64,000 bases of DNA from UBA12018 sp051656605 (GCA_051656605.1 JBOGCF010000007.1:62001-126000), one strand, 5' to 3'. Positions 26,906-36,538 are shown, numbered from the stretch's first letter. Notes: a model not told the origin generated them from the letters alone. Translations and numbers: made by a program.

Positions 26906-28792
26906 CTATCTTTTGGGCCATACAACTACCCAACTATTAGCTATAGCGTTGACTGCAAAGGGACCATATCCATTCACATCTACACTTCGTTCTTTCCCAA
27001 AATAGTCTCGATCAATAACAAGCGTAGTTCCATCAGGATTTGTATAAATATCTTCAGAGACTTCTGTTTTACCAAGCAACACAGAAGTTACTACAACAGG
27101 AACATCATTTGGATAATTCATCTTCGGCAAAGACAATACAAACTCTCCTTTTTCATTTTCAACGATCGTTGGCTTTGTTACTTGCAAATTCGTAACCGAT
27201 GCAACGCCTTCAGTCTTATGTCCCTTTGCTGTATTGCAATATACATTGTTAGCAGCAGGTGGAGTAAATTGAAACTTACTTTGATTATACACTTCTAATC
27301 CGTGATGATTAACATTTCCTTCGGTAGGTATAAATACATTATTATAATAGCGATCGTCTCCTGCCCCTATCACAGACAATCCTTTAATCGCTGTACTATG
27401 TGGCAAGTGATAAGGCGTGTAACGACTATGCTCACTAAATACATAGTTGTCTCCACAAAAAAGATTATTTACAAAAGCCGCTCCTTGAGACTGATTGCGA
27501 ATACTTTTGGGCGAAAGGCAAATATTGTTATCAATTACATACGGCCCATGATTTACCTCGACAAACAAATCATCACTGGCGTTGTTAAAAAACAAGTTGC
27601 CCGAAACTCGAGTCCCTTGTGTCATCCAATCGAGCCATACACCCCACTTACAGTCGTGAATATTATTATCATGAATGTGTGTATCAATAGCTCCGTGAAA
27701 CTTAATACCTGCGATCTCAGCACCGTCAAACTGACGCTTCTTCCATATATTATAAATATGGTTGCCATATATTTCACTAAAAGCACAGCCCATACTTCCA
27801 CAAATACCGGTTTGCTCGCAATTATAAATCGTATTATTGCGAACAATGTGAGAGCCTGTATATTCTTTACTCCAGGGATCGGACAATGCAAGCACTTTAA
27901 AGACTGTTTCGATATAATGCAACGATCCGTCTTTCGCTTGATGCGCACTCCACACGTTGTGTCCTGTCGATTCATCTTTGCCTAACGTTATTCCCGAAGA
28001 CTTTGTATCGTGTATCGTATTTTCTTCAATAATCCAGCCTTTGTTCCAATGAGTTGCAACCATGCCTACTTGATGTGCCGTAGGTGCACCCCATTGGCTT
28101 GCCGCCTGACTTATATCGAAGCCACGTAATGTTATATAATTTACTCCTCGTCGGGTAGGATAAAAGCAAGTAGGTCGCAAGCTTACTTCGATAAGTTCTT
28201 TATTGGGATTGAAGTCTTGAAAGTTTGCCCATACCGTAGTTTGTCCTCCATTTGTTTCAGTATACCATGTATATGCCTTTTCGTTAACATCAGCACGAGG
28301 CACTTTGGTTACTTTATGCAGTGAATCGGTTTCATACATGCTTATTCCATTCACGTAGATGTCTGCCGTATGGTTTCTTTTACTGTATGGCCAAAACCAG
28401 TCGCCTTCGACATCAGTATTCAGCGCATTGTATCCGCCAAAGAAACTTTCGGAAAGAGTAATGGTCCAAATACCATTCTTCTGCTTCTTCCAACCTTTTA
28501 CTACCTCCGACCCTTTAAGTTGAACTGTTTCTCCGTTTGCAGCACGATAGAGAATCGGATTATCGGAATCTGTTCCTCCGTATTTGGGATCTACCCATTC
28601 ACGATAGATACCTTCATAAACAGTAATCGTGTCTCCTGCTCGTGCAACTTGTGCCGCACTATTTATTGATTTGAAAGGAGACTGAAGCGAACCATTGCCT
28701 TCGGCTTTTGCCTCTGCCGAAACATGGTATTCTTTTGCCCACGCATTACCAAGCGTGCAAGTCAAAACTGCAGTTAAGATAAGTCTTTTCAT
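26906..28792 (-). CDS. Secreted right-handed beta-helix protein (putative glycan-active)
   Basis: The ATG at 28792 is preferred over 28849 because it opens a clean signal peptide (MKRLILTAVLTCTLGNAWA); the protein is then 628 residues. The N-terminal segment (PFKSINSAAQVARAGDTITV) is the usual start of parallel beta-helix proteins. Repeated turns with NN/NT ladders follow (NNTIYNCEQTGICG, GNHIYNIW, DNNIHDCKWGVW, GNLFFNN). This fold is shared by polysaccharide lyases and several glycosidase families; I cannot assign a family or catalytic residues. No SusCD pair adjoins it. Confidence 0.75.
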   Translation of the reverse strand: MKRLILTAVLTCTLGNAWAKEYHVSAEAKAEGNGSLQSPFKSINSAAQVARAGDTITVYEGIYREWVDPKYGGTDSDNPILYRAANGETVQLKGSEVVKGWKKQKNGIWTITLSESFFGGYNALNTDVEGDWFWPYSKRNHTADIYVNGISMYETDSLHKVTKVPRADVNEKAYTWYTETNGGQTTVWANFQDFNPNKELIEVSLRPTCFYPTRRGVNYITLRGFDISQAASQWGAPTAHQVGMVATHWNKGWIIEENTIHDTKSSGITLGKDESTGHNVWSAHQAKDGSLHYIETVFKVLALSDPWSKEYTGSHIVRNNTIYNCEQTGICGSMGCAFSEIYGNHIYNIWKKRQFDGAEIAGIKFHGAIDTHIHDNNIHDCKWGVWLDWMTQGTRVSGNLFFNNASDDLFVEVNHGPYVIDNNICLSPKSIRNQSQGAAFVNNLFCGDNYVFSEHSRYTPYHLPHSTAIKGLSVIGAGDDRYYNNVFIPTEGNVNHHGLEVYNQSKFQFTPPAANNVYCNTAKGHKTEGVASVTNLQVTKPTIVENEKGEFVLSLPKMNYPNDVPVVVTSVLLGKTEVSEDIYTNPDGTTLVIDRDYFGKERSVDVNGYGPFAVNAIANSWVVVWPKR

Positions 28793-29153
28793 TTGTTGAA
28801 GTGTTTTCAATGATATTCGATAAATTGCCAGATGCGTAAAGTAAAACAATTTGATTCATTTATTGTGCAACATTGGCTAAACACTTCAATTTTTCAGCAA
28901 AAATAGCTCTCTGCGAACATTAATAAACAACTGGGTTATTTTGACTTACAATTATTTTCGATGAGACATTATAATTTATCCACTTTTATAGTGTAGAATC
29001 AAAATACTTTGCTTTACTTTGAGGCATATTGTTAGATAGTTTTCTGGACGATTCAAATCGCTGTACAAATTCCGCATTTAGTCAGTAATTTTTATTGTAG
29101 ATACGAATACTCACGAAACATCTACAAGTAACTTTTAAATAATTATTTTTCGT
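28793..29153. other. Intergenic region upstream of the RRM gene
   Basis: About 360 bp, AT-rich, with no ORF and no clear TAnnTTTG promoter. A long leader for the RRM gene is possible, but I see no defined structure. Confidence 0.4.
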
Positions 29154-29399
29154 ATGAACATTTACATTGGTAACCTTAGCTACAACGTTAAGGAGTCGGA
29201 CTTAAGACAAGTGATGGAAGATTATGGTACAGTAGCATCTGTTAAACTTGTTCTAGATCGTGAAACTAGAAAATCAAGAGGTTTTGCATTTGTTGAGATG
29301 CCAAACGACGATGAAGCAAGAAACGCTATCAAAGAACTTGCTGGCGCTGAATATGCTGGCCGTACAATGGTTGTTAAAGAAGCTCTCCCTAAAAAATAA
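29154..29399 (+). CDS. Small RRM RNA-binding protein
   Basis: 81 residues, essentially one RNA-recognition motif. RNP2 is NIYIGNL (residues 2-8) and RNP1 is RGFAFVEM (near residue 43). The tail is short and basic (KEALPKK). Such single-RRM proteins are abundant in Bacteroidetes and act as post-transcriptional regulators of mRNA. A near-copy of the last codons recurs 67 bp downstream in another frame, suggesting loss of a neighbouring duplicate. The gene has its own terminator. Confidence 0.93.
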   Translation: MNIYIGNLSYNVKESDLRQVMEDYGTVASVKLVLDRETRKSRGFAFVEMPNDDEARNAIKELAGAEYAGRTMVVKEALPKK

Positions 29400-29439
29400 T
29401 CAACCTTGATTATTTAAAGACGCTTAAACGCAACCCTGT

Positions 29440-29466
29440 ATGAAAGAAGGTATCCCTAAAAAATAA
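29440..29466 (+). pseudogene. Relic of an RRM gene 3' end
   Basis: The bases AAAGAAGGTATCCCTAAAAA and the TAA after them (29443-29466) repeat the end of the RRM gene (29376-29399), reading KEGIPKK-stop against KEALPKK-stop, offset by 67 bp. No other RRM sequence remains, so this looks like the end of a deleted tandem copy. Confidence 0.45.
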
Positions 29467-29491
29467 GATATTAACTCACATACAGATCAAG

Positions 29492-29521
29492 AGAGGAAAG
29501 TAGAAATACTTTCCTCTTTTT
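29492..29521 (+). terminator. Terminator after the RRM gene
   Basis: 11-bp perfect stem (29492-29502 with 29507-29517), GAAA loop, T-run. Confidence 0.85.
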
Positions 29522-29658
29522 GTTTATATACCCCACTCCTTTCACTCCACCATATTCTTCTCATCTAATACGATCCATCTCGACCAACACCATGTTCAAG
29601 CATAACGGAATACCAATCGTTCGATGCCCATCAAACGATTTACTCTTCACTATAACAG

Positions 29659-29684
29659 AATCGTCAGAAGGCGACCTGACGATT
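29659..29684. repeat. 26-nt palindromic repeat, copy 3
   Basis: 9-bp arms AATCGTCAG / CTGACGATT; the right half CGACCTGACGATT matches the two copies behind tamB (2507-2532, 2551-2576). The rest of the 29522-29806 gap shows no gene. A -7-like TATCTTTG (29765-29772) precedes the phosphoesterase gene. Confidence 0.7.
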
Positions 29685-29806
29685 AACTATTCATGACTCT
29701 TAATCGTAATCATGGTATCATCAGAATGTAATTCTCCTTTAAATTATTTGAAATAGCCCCAATATATCTTTGCAGTGTATCAAAAAACAAATTAAATCAT
29801 ACACCA

Positions 29807-31156
29807 ATGAGTTTTATAAAACATTCATTCATTGCATTCTCGAGCCTACTAGTTATTACTGCTTGTAGCAATGAAACACTAAACGAATTACCCGAAGTAG
29901 AAAAACCGCTTATTGAAAAGGAAAACATCAAAATGGTTGTATTTTCCGACACACATCTTATGGCTCCTTCACTATTAATTTCGGAAGGAAAAGCTTTTGA
30001 AGACTACATTAGCCACGACCGAAAGATGCTAAAAGAATCGGGTGCTATCCTAGATGCCTTAATCAACGACGTTGCAGCAGAAAATCCGGATATCATTCTA
30101 ATACCCGGTGATCTCACCAAAGACGGAGCAGAGGTTTCTCATAAACTATTTGCCTCTACCTATCTACAAAAGCTAAAAGAAAAAGGAGCACAAATCTTTG
30201 TTATCCCAGGCAACCACGATGTAAATAATCCGCATGCTGTATCATTCGACGGTGACAGCAAACAGCGCGTTAAGAGTATTTCAAAAGAAGAGTTCAAGTC
30301 AATTTATTCTGATTTCGGATATGGAAAGACGATTGCCAAAGATGAAACTTCTCTTACATACGTAGCACAGCCGTTCAAGAACTTACGGATTCTAGGCATC
30401 GACGCTTGCTTGTACACGGAGAATAGTTTTGAAAACGATATCTGTGTAACCGCGGGTGCCATTAAACCGGAAACAATGAACTTTATCCGCCAACAAGCCA
30501 AAGATGCAAAAGAAAATGGAGTAAGAATGATTGCCTTAATGCATCACGGACTTGTAGAACATTGGACTATGCAGGAGAAACTTATGGGTGAGTACCTCAT
30601 TCAAGATTGGAATACTTATGCAAATGAGTTTGCAGATCTAGGCATTCAACTTGTCTTTACCGGACACTTTCATGCCCAAGATGTAGTGAAGCACGAAGCT
30701 GGATCAAACTATGTATACGATATCGAAACCGGATCAATGGTTACTTATCCATGTCCATATCGCACCGTTATAATTAGCAAAAATAAAGCCGAAGTCACTT
30801 CAAAAAACATACAGAGTATCAATTATGATTTAGAAGGAAAGAGTTTTCAGGAATATGCACAAGCATATGTTGAAGAAGGAATCGGTGGAATCATCACCGA
30901 TGTATTGCCTTTGCCTGAGAACGTTGCTGCTCTTATTAAACCGCTAGCGTCTAATGCTATCATCGCTCATTACAAAGGCGACGAACAAATCTCAGCAGAA
31001 GAGCTTTCGAAGATAAACTCATTGGCCTTTGCTGCAAACCTGATCGCACCGGGGATGGGAGACCTACTAAAGAATGCAGCTCTAGGTCTATGGACAGACT
31101 TAAAACCGGCTGATAATATCATCACTATCGATTTATCTACAGGTAACTATCAATAA
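29807..31156 (+). CDS. Calcineurin-like metallophosphoesterase lipoprotein
   Basis: 449 residues with a lipoprotein signal (TAC, Cys20). The full metallophosphoesterase motif set is visible: SDTH (D48, H50), PGDLTKDG, PGNHDVNNP, LMHHGL and FTGHFHAQD. These bind two metals and hydrolyse phosphomono- or diesters. The C-terminal ~120 residues are helical and not part of the catalytic core. Being an envelope lipoprotein, it likely acts on external nucleotides, phospholipid or glycan phosphates; the substrate is unknown. It is a single-gene unit with its own terminator. Confidence 0.88.
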   Translation: MSFIKHSFIAFSSLLVITACSNETLNELPEVEKPLIEKENIKMVVFSDTHLMAPSLLISEGKAFEDYISHDRKMLKESGAILDALINDVAAENPDIILIPGDLTKDGAEVSHKLFASTYLQKLKEKGAQIFVIPGNHDVNNPHAVSFDGDSKQRVKSISKEEFKSIYSDFGYGKTIAKDETSLTYVAQPFKNLRILGIDACLYTENSFENDICVTAGAIKPETMNFIRQQAKDAKENGVRMIALMHHGLVEHWTMQEKLMGEYLIQDWNTYANEFADLGIQLVFTGHFHAQDVVKHEAGSNYVYDIETGSMVTYPCPYRTVIISKNKAEVTSKNIQSINYDLEGKSFQEYAQAYVEEGIGGIITDVLPLPENVAALIKPLASNAIIAHYKGDEQISAEELSKINSLAFAANLIAPGMGDLLKNAALGLWTDLKPADNIITIDLSTGNYQ

Positions 31157-31218
31157 CCAAAACCTTATATCACTTGTTTTCTGACTTATAGAATCAATAC
31201 AGAAGTGAAGCAGCCATA

Positions 31219-31256
31219 AAAAAAAGGATCAACTTTTTCAGTTGATCCTTTTTCAT
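31219..31256. terminator. Bidirectional terminator (phosphoesterase / GH92)
   Basis: Perfect 14-bp stem (31221-31234 with 31240-31253), 5-nt loop, A-run on the left and T-run on the right, so it can serve both converging genes. Confidence 0.9.
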
Positions 31257-31265
31257 TATCTATTG

Positions 31266-33554
31266 TTAACGATACACCTTTGATTGAGGTCTGTCTTCAG
31301 GTGCAGCTCCAAATGATTTGTTTGGCTCTGGCCCCATTTCAAACTCAAGCGTTCCTCCATTCATAATATCATTATGAATGATATAGCTTTTTGTATATGG
31401 CTTACCATTGAGTTTCACTGACTGAATATACATATTTTTGTCGCTATTGTTGTGTGTTATCACTTCAAACGTTTTACCGTCATTCACTTCAAACTTAACA
31501 TGATCAAATAGCGGACTACCGAATACATACATACAAGATGATGGATTTACCGGATAGAAACCTAGTGCATTGAATACGTACCAAGCCGACATCTGTCCAC
31601 AGTCTTCGTTACCACACAATCCGTCTGGCAAGTCAAAGTAAAGTTCTTTTGTAATCTGACGTACACGAGCTGCCGTTTTCCATTGCTGACCTACATATGC
31701 ATATAGATAAGTAACGTGGTGACTTGGCTCATTACCGTGAGCGTATTGACCAATCAAACCTGTAATGTCTGAAGAAGCACCTTCTCCAAGATCAGAGCTG
31801 ATCGAAAACAAACTGTCTAGCTTATTGATAAAACGATCTTCTGAACCGAACAACGAAACCAATCCTTCTACATCTTGAGGAACAAGCCATGTGTATTGCC
31901 AAGAGTTACCCTCACAGAAGTCATCGGCACGGTGCAAAGACTTAACCGGATCAAACGGTGTACGCCATTTTCCTTTCGTGTCTTTTCCGCGCATAAACAT
32001 AATCTCTTGATCGAAATAGTTAGCATAGCCTTTAGAGCGATCAAAGAAGTATTTGTATTCTGCTTCGTTACCCATCTCTTTAGCCATTTGAGCTGCTCCC
32101 CAATCCGAAACACCATACTCAAGAGCTTTTGCAACCGATTCGGTTTCTACGTCACTTGGGAAATATCCGTATTCAAGGATTTCTTTCAAGCCACGCTCAT
32201 CACGCTGTGTGAAAGACTTCATTGCTTCCAATGCTAGATTTGCATCGTAATCTCTGAACCCTTTCAAATAAGCTTCGGAAATAACAGAAAAAGCAGGATA
32301 ACCAACCATACAGTCAGTTTCATTGCCTACAAGATGCCAAACCGGAAGCTTACCTTGTTGTTTGTATATATCAAGGAATGTATTTACAAAGTCGTTGATT
32401 TTTTCTGGAGCAATGATTGTATAAAGTGGGTGCGCCGCACGGTAAGTATCCCAAAGTGAGAATACCGAGTAAGTAGGAAATGTTGATGTGTGTACATTTC
32501 CGTCTGCACCACGATATTGTCCGTTTACATCTGAGAATGTTGCAGGGAAAATCATTGCGTGATAAAGTGCTGTATAGAAACTGCGAATATCGCTTTTATT
32601 CTTTCCTTCTACTGCGATACGGTTCAATTGATTGTTCCATGCATCTGAAGCGTTTTGAGCAACGCGATCAAAATCGAAATCAGTCATTTCCGCTTGCATA
32701 TTTGCTGCAGCATTTTCTGTGCTTACATAAGATACTCCAACTTTTACCACAACAGCTTCATTAGCTTCCGTATCAAAGTTTGCTACACCTTTATTTAATG
32801 GTACTACCGATGTTACTTTCTTGCCACCCTCTTCCATAGTATAAGAAGCATCGACAGTCATTACATCAAAGCTTTTCATTGGTTTAGAGAATTCTGCAAC
32901 AAAATAAATCTTTTGATCTACTGCCCAACCGGTAGAGAATCTATATCCTTCAATTTTCGTAGGAGAAACTTGTTTTACAAAAGTCTCAACCGGACGGTCC
33001 CAACCAATCCCTTCTCCTAGATCAAACAAAATGTGTGATGCGTCAGACTTAGGGAAAGTATAGCGATGCACACCAACACGACTAGTTGTCGTTAGTTCTG
33101 CCTTAACGTTGTATTTATCTAACACTACCGAATAATATCCCGGAGCTACACGTTCGTTTTCTCTTTTGAAGGTAGATGTATATCCAGAAGCTAAATCATT
33201 AGCCGTTCCTTTTGTTTGTTTTACCTCTCCTACAATTGGTAACACTGAAATATCGCCCAAATCACCAATACCTGTTCCACTAAGGTGCGTATGCGCAAAT
33301 CCGATAATTGTAGAATCAGAATAGTGGTATCCTGAACACCAGTCCCAACCTTGGCTGATATTTGTAGGCCCTAACTGTACCATACCAAAAGGTACGTTCG
33401 CACCAACAAATACGTGACCATGATAATCACTTCCTATATATTGGTCAACGTATTGAACCAAGTTTTCATGTTGCTTTGGTTGTTGCTCTGTTTTAGTGCT
33501 ACAAGATGTAGACAACAAAAGCAAACTGGCAGCGTAAATAAAATACTTTCTCAT
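31266..33554 (-). CDS. GH92 alpha-mannosidase lipoprotein
   Basis: 762 residues with a lipoprotein signal (TSC, Cys18). GH92 motifs are complete: VDQYIGSDYHGHVFVGANVP at the start of the N-terminal domain, then GFAHTHLSGTGIGD, SLWDTYRAAHPLY, ETDCMVGYPAFSVI, GNEPSHH (general acid E609 by analogy) and NEDCGQMSAWYVFNALGFYP. GH92 enzymes are Ca-dependent exo-alpha-mannosidases that invert configuration and trim N-glycan mannose. It stands alone, driven by a good promoter at 33604-33635; no SusCD pair is adjacent. The linkage specificity cannot be read from the sequence. Confidence 0.95.
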   Translation of the reverse strand: MRKYFIYAASLLLLSTSCSTKTEQQPKQHENLVQYVDQYIGSDYHGHVFVGANVPFGMVQLGPTNISQGWDWCSGYHYSDSTIIGFAHTHLSGTGIGDLGDISVLPIVGEVKQTKGTANDLASGYTSTFKRENERVAPGYYSVVLDKYNVKAELTTTSRVGVHRYTFPKSDASHILFDLGEGIGWDRPVETFVKQVSPTKIEGYRFSTGWAVDQKIYFVAEFSKPMKSFDVMTVDASYTMEEGGKKVTSVVPLNKGVANFDTEANEAVVVKVGVSYVSTENAAANMQAEMTDFDFDRVAQNASDAWNNQLNRIAVEGKNKSDIRSFYTALYHAMIFPATFSDVNGQYRGADGNVHTSTFPTYSVFSLWDTYRAAHPLYTIIAPEKINDFVNTFLDIYKQQGKLPVWHLVGNETDCMVGYPAFSVISEAYLKGFRDYDANLALEAMKSFTQRDERGLKEILEYGYFPSDVETESVAKALEYGVSDWGAAQMAKEMGNEAEYKYFFDRSKGYANYFDQEIMFMRGKDTKGKWRTPFDPVKSLHRADDFCEGNSWQYTWLVPQDVEGLVSLFGSEDRFINKLDSLFSISSDLGEGASSDITGLIGQYAHGNEPSHHVTYLYAYVGQQWKTAARVRQITKELYFDLPDGLCGNEDCGQMSAWYVFNALGFYPVNPSSCMYVFGSPLFDHVKFEVNDGKTFEVITHNNSDKNMYIQSVKLNGKPYTKSYIIHNDIMNGGTLEFEMGPEPNKSFGAAPEDRPQSKVYR

Positions 33555-33603
33555 AAATTTGTCAGAACTTTAAATTCCTGTAATCAGTGTTTTTTAATCC
33601 CTA

Positions 33604-33635
33604 CAAATCTACACATTCTTTTATAGGCCCACAAA
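33604..33635 (-). promoter_or_regulatory. Promoter of the GH92 gene
   Basis: On the minus strand TTTG (33635-33632), 20-bp spacer, TAGATTTG (33611-33604); 49 bp before the start codon. Confidence 0.7.
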
Positions 33636-33884
33636 TATCGTTTATTGTTGAAAAACATATTTCACACTCATAGACTCACCATACAAAAAATGCTATACAC
33701 CTTTATATAAACCCATTAAAGCAGACATTCAAATTATATTATAAAAAAGACCGCTTTTATATAAACAATTTTAACGCTTCTTATTTTATTTAGTAAAGAG
33801 ATTATTCCCAAAGCTTTAATTAAAACAGTCTCTTTGTAAATAAGAAATACGTTCTTATTAAAGAATAATACCATTAATAATTTA

Positions 33885-33892
33885 TATATTTG
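33885..33892 (+). promoter_or_regulatory. -7 element directly in front of the HU-SPOR start codon
   Basis: TATATTTG ends only 5 bp before the ATG at 33898, so transcription would begin at or next to the start codon. No clear -33 TTTG is at the right distance. Confidence 0.4.
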
Positions 33893-33897
33893 CACTC

Positions 33898-35100
33898 ATG
33901 TTGCGTATAATTTCACATCTGGAAACTCTACTGCTTGATCACAATTGCGTAATTGTACCCAAGCTTGGTGGCTTTGTTCTTCAAGAGCAAGGCTTTGACT
34001 ATATTGGTCAAACTCATACATTCTCGACTACATCAAAATGCATTAGCTTTAATAAAAGCCTTCAACACAACGACGGTCTACTTACCGAGTCATATATGAA
34101 AATGTATGCTATTTCGTTTGATGAAGCCAAATCTATGATTGAAGCTGACGTTAAAGAAATAAATCATGCCATTGTAGAAAATAGCAATGTGGATCTAAGT
34201 TCACTTGGTGTACTCAAACTTGAGGATGGTATCATAAACTTTTATCCTTCGGAAGATCAATATTCTTTTTGCGCTGATACATACGGATTAGAAAACATCT
34301 GTCTTCCTACATTGAATGAACTTCTTAATATTCCGGAAGAAACTCCAGAGCAAGATACAATCTACATTCCAATCAAGCGTAAAGCGTTTAAATGGGTGGC
34401 TGCTGCAGCTGCAATTATTGCTATTGCGGTGACCATCTCAATTCCAACACTTGACAGTTTGGGGCTAAAGACTAATTATGCTAGCATTATCCCAAAGCAA
34501 ACAATAAAAGCTTTGAACGATATACATACGCACAACACCTATGTCGGCATCAATGAAGAGCTCTCTACTCTAATCGATAAAATCGCAGAACCGGAAGAGA
34601 TGTTCTCTCCTGCAATCACAGACTCCACTGCTACCGATTTTGTTGCAATTGATGAAGAAGCGACTTCTTTAGATAACGTAACTTCTTCGGAGGAGGAAGT
34701 GTCAATAGAAGTAGATACCGATCAAAAACAAGCTAAAACAGTAACTCCGCCTGCAATACAAAAGAAAGAAGAGCTGAAAAACAAAGCCATAAAAGATACA
34801 ACCAAAGCTATCGCAACAACACTACCAAACGAAAAGAAAGGTGTAATGATCAACATGACTCCTTCTAAAACAAAAGAATTTTATATCGTAGTAGGTAGTT
34901 TTCCAAACAAAACACAGGCATTGCAATTATACGACAAGTTCTCTGCTGCCAAAATACAGACACTAGGTATTATAGAAAGAGACGGCAAGTATAGAATATA
35001 TGCCAATAAGTTTCAAAACAGAGAAAGTGCAGATAAGTATCTGCTCGATCTGAAAAAGAATCCAGAATTTAAAGATGCATGGGTATTTGCAACGAAATAA
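33898..35100 (+). CDS. HU-domain (CCDC81-like) + SPOR-domain membrane protein
   Basis: 400 residues. The N-terminal ~130 residues match the Bacteroidetes HU-CCDC81 pair (start MLRIISHLETLLLDHNCVIV, then PKLGGFVLQEQ). One transmembrane helix follows (KWVAAAAAIIAIAVTISIP, near residue 162), then an acidic linker. The C-terminal SPOR domain (EFYIVVGSFPNKTQALQLYD ... YRIYANKFQNRESADKYL) closes the protein. SPOR domains bind denuded septal peptidoglycan, so the protein may link DNA or a cytoplasmic partner to the division site. The family always begins at this Met, so the start is secure although the leader looks almost absent. Confidence 0.88.
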   Translation: MLRIISHLETLLLDHNCVIVPKLGGFVLQEQGFDYIGQTHTFSTTSKCISFNKSLQHNDGLLTESYMKMYAISFDEAKSMIEADVKEINHAIVENSNVDLSSLGVLKLEDGIINFYPSEDQYSFCADTYGLENICLPTLNELLNIPEETPEQDTIYIPIKRKAFKWVAAAAAIIAIAVTISIPTLDSLGLKTNYASIIPKQTIKALNDIHTHNTYVGINEELSTLIDKIAEPEEMFSPAITDSTATDFVAIDEEATSLDNVTSSEEEVSIEVDTDQKQAKTVTPPAIQKKEELKNKAIKDTTKAIATTLPNEKKGVMINMTPSKTKEFYIVVGSFPNKTQALQLYDKFSAAKIQTLGIIERDGKYRIYANKFQNRESADKYLLDLKKNPEFKDAWVFATK

Positions 35101-35243
35101 ATACAAAAGGATAATCATTATTGGTTATCCTTTTTTTATATCCATAAACTAATTGACCGAACACCTTCTTCTCTTTCTACACTTCGCATTCAGCTTTCTT
35201 AATAACTAAATCACTTCCATGTCAGAAGTTTTAGACAATAACG

Positions 35244-35275
35244 CTTGGCATTCTGATAAAAGATTACTAGCTTTG
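35244..35275 (+). promoter_or_regulatory. Promoter of rpsP
   Basis: CTTG at 35244-35247, 20-bp spacer, TAGCTTTG at 35268-35275; 37 bp before the ATG. Confidence 0.65.
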
Positions 35276-35312
35276 CACCGCTAATACAAACAAATTAATA
35301 TTCTTAATTAAA

Positions 35313-35846
35313 ATGGCAACGAAGATTAGATTGCAAAGACACGGACGCAAAGGGTATGCATTTTACCAAATTGTAGTCGCAGATAGCAGAGCTCCACGTG
35401 ATGGAAAGTTTATTGAAAGGGTTGGTTCTTATAATCCTAACACAAATCCTGCTACAATAGATTTAAAATTTGAAAGAGCTTTGTATTGGCTGCAAACAGG
35501 TGCTCAACCTACCGATACAGTTAGAAACATCCTTTCTACTGAAGGCGTTCTTATGAAGAAACACCTTCTTGATGGTGTTAAGAAAGGTGCTTTCGATTCA
35601 GCTAAAGCTGAAGAGAAATTCGCTGCATGGGTATCAGAAAAATCTTCTAACAAAGCTGCGATCAAAAACAAGCTAAGCGAAGCTGCTACTGCTGCTGCTA
35701 AAGCTCGTCTTGAAGCTGAGAAAGAAGTAAACAAAGCGAAAGCTGAAGCTCTTGCTGCTAAGAAAGCTGAAGCTGCTGCTGCTGAAGCTGCTGCAAACAC
35801 TGAGGTTGCAACAGAAGAAGCTCCTGCTGAAGAATCTGCTGAGTAA
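35313..35846 (+). CDS. rpsP: 30S ribosomal protein S16, long-tailed
   Basis: 177 residues. Residues 1-85 are canonical S16 (MATKIRLQRHGRKGYAFYQI, VADSRAPRDGKFIERVGSYNP). A ~90-residue tail rich in Ala, Lys and Glu follows and ends in an acidic stretch (EVATEEAPAEESAE); this makes it about twice the usual bacterial S16. Long S16 tails of this kind are a Bacteroidetes trait. S16 binds 16S rRNA during 30S assembly. It has its own promoter and terminator; rimM and trmD are not adjacent here. Confidence 0.96.
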   Translation: MATKIRLQRHGRKGYAFYQIVVADSRAPRDGKFIERVGSYNPNTNPATIDLKFERALYWLQTGAQPTDTVRNILSTEGVLMKKHLLDGVKKGAFDSAKAEEKFAAWVSEKSSNKAAIKNKLSEAATAAAKARLEAEKEVNKAKAEALAAKKAEAAAAEAAANTEVATEEAPAEESAE

Positions 35847-35859
35847 TTTACTCAATCCG

Positions 35860-35893
35860 ATAAAAGAGAATCTCAATGAGGTTCTCTTTTTTT
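35860..35893 (+). terminator. Terminator after rpsP
   Basis: About 12-bp stem (AAAGAGAATCTC with GAGGTTCTCTTT, one G-T pair), 3-nt loop, run of eight or more Ts. Confidence 0.85.
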
Positions 35894-35914
35894 TGTACAT
35901 ACATGTATCGAGAT

Positions 35915-35954
35915 CACATAAAAAAACCTCCGCAAGCAATGCTTACGGAGGTTT
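35915..35954 (-). terminator. Terminator of the acetate transporter gene
   Basis: 14-bp stem with one mismatch (35924-35937 with 35941-35954), 3-nt loop, T-run on the minus strand. Confidence 0.8.
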
Positions 35955-35980
35955 CTATTTTAAAAGCGATTCTGATCAAA

Positions 35981-36538
35981 TTACTTTACCAAAGGCTTGC
36001 CCATTGGTAACACTTCTTTGCCTGCTAATGGATTAATAATAGCACCAGCCATCATATACCATGCTGAAAAAGCACAAAGAATAAGATCAATTGCAGCAAC
36101 AGTCTTCAATGCCGGGAAGAAGAAAATTTCCAATACTAAAAGAGCAAAACCGGCAAACAATAGAAAGAATGTTACAAACATTGCAGTGTGAATGCGAGTA
36201 GATGCAACAAGCATAATTCCGGTATAAAGCATATAAGCAAAAAGGAAATAACCAATTTCGTGAGAAGATGATTCATAGATACCAAAATGATTCAACACCC
36301 AGATAGAAACTAGTCCAATCCAAAAAGCTCCATATGAAACAAACGCACTATAACCAAAATTGTTACCTGCTTTGTTTTCTTGGAAACCGGCAATTAACTG
36401 CGCTAATCCACCAAAAATAAAACCTGCCGCTACAACAGGCCCTAAACCAATTAACCCTAAGTTATGCAATTGCAACAAAAGGGTTGTCAAACCGAACCCT
36501 GCCAAACCTACTACCGCAGGATTTCCTTTTTTCTCCAT
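35981..36538 (-). CDS. satP: Acetate/succinate transporter, SatP (GPR1/FUN34/YaaH) family
   Basis: 185 residues with six hydrophobic segments. The family signature NPAVVGLAGFGLTTLLLQLHN lies at the N-terminus (NPAxxGLxGFGxTTxLL), and GGLAQLIAGFQENKAGNNFG carries the second conserved motif. These proteins move acetate and succinate with protons across the inner membrane. A -7 element (TAGATA... read on the plus strand as CAAAGATA, 36568-36575) precedes it. It is a single-gene unit, plausible for a mixed-acid fermenter. Confidence 0.9.
   Translation of the reverse strand: MEKKGNPAVVGLAGFGLTTLLLQLHNLGLIGLGPVVAAGFIFGGLAQLIAGFQENKAGNNFGYSAFVSYGAFWIGLVSIWVLNHFGIYESSSHEIGYFLFAYMLYTGIMLVASTRIHTAMFVTFFLLFAGFALLVLEIFFFPALKTVAAIDLILCAFSAWYMMAGAIINPLAGKEVLPMGKPLVK

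Larger units (their letters stand above)
33555..33897. other. Divergent intergenic region (GH92 / HU-SPOR)
   Basis: About 340 bp, AT-rich. It holds the GH92 promoter and the -7-like element of the HU-SPOR gene; nothing else is recognised. Confidence 0.5.

Noticed and set aside
27302..27985. A 227-codon open frame on the plus strand
   Set aside because: It runs opposite the beta-helix gene and has no recognisable motif.
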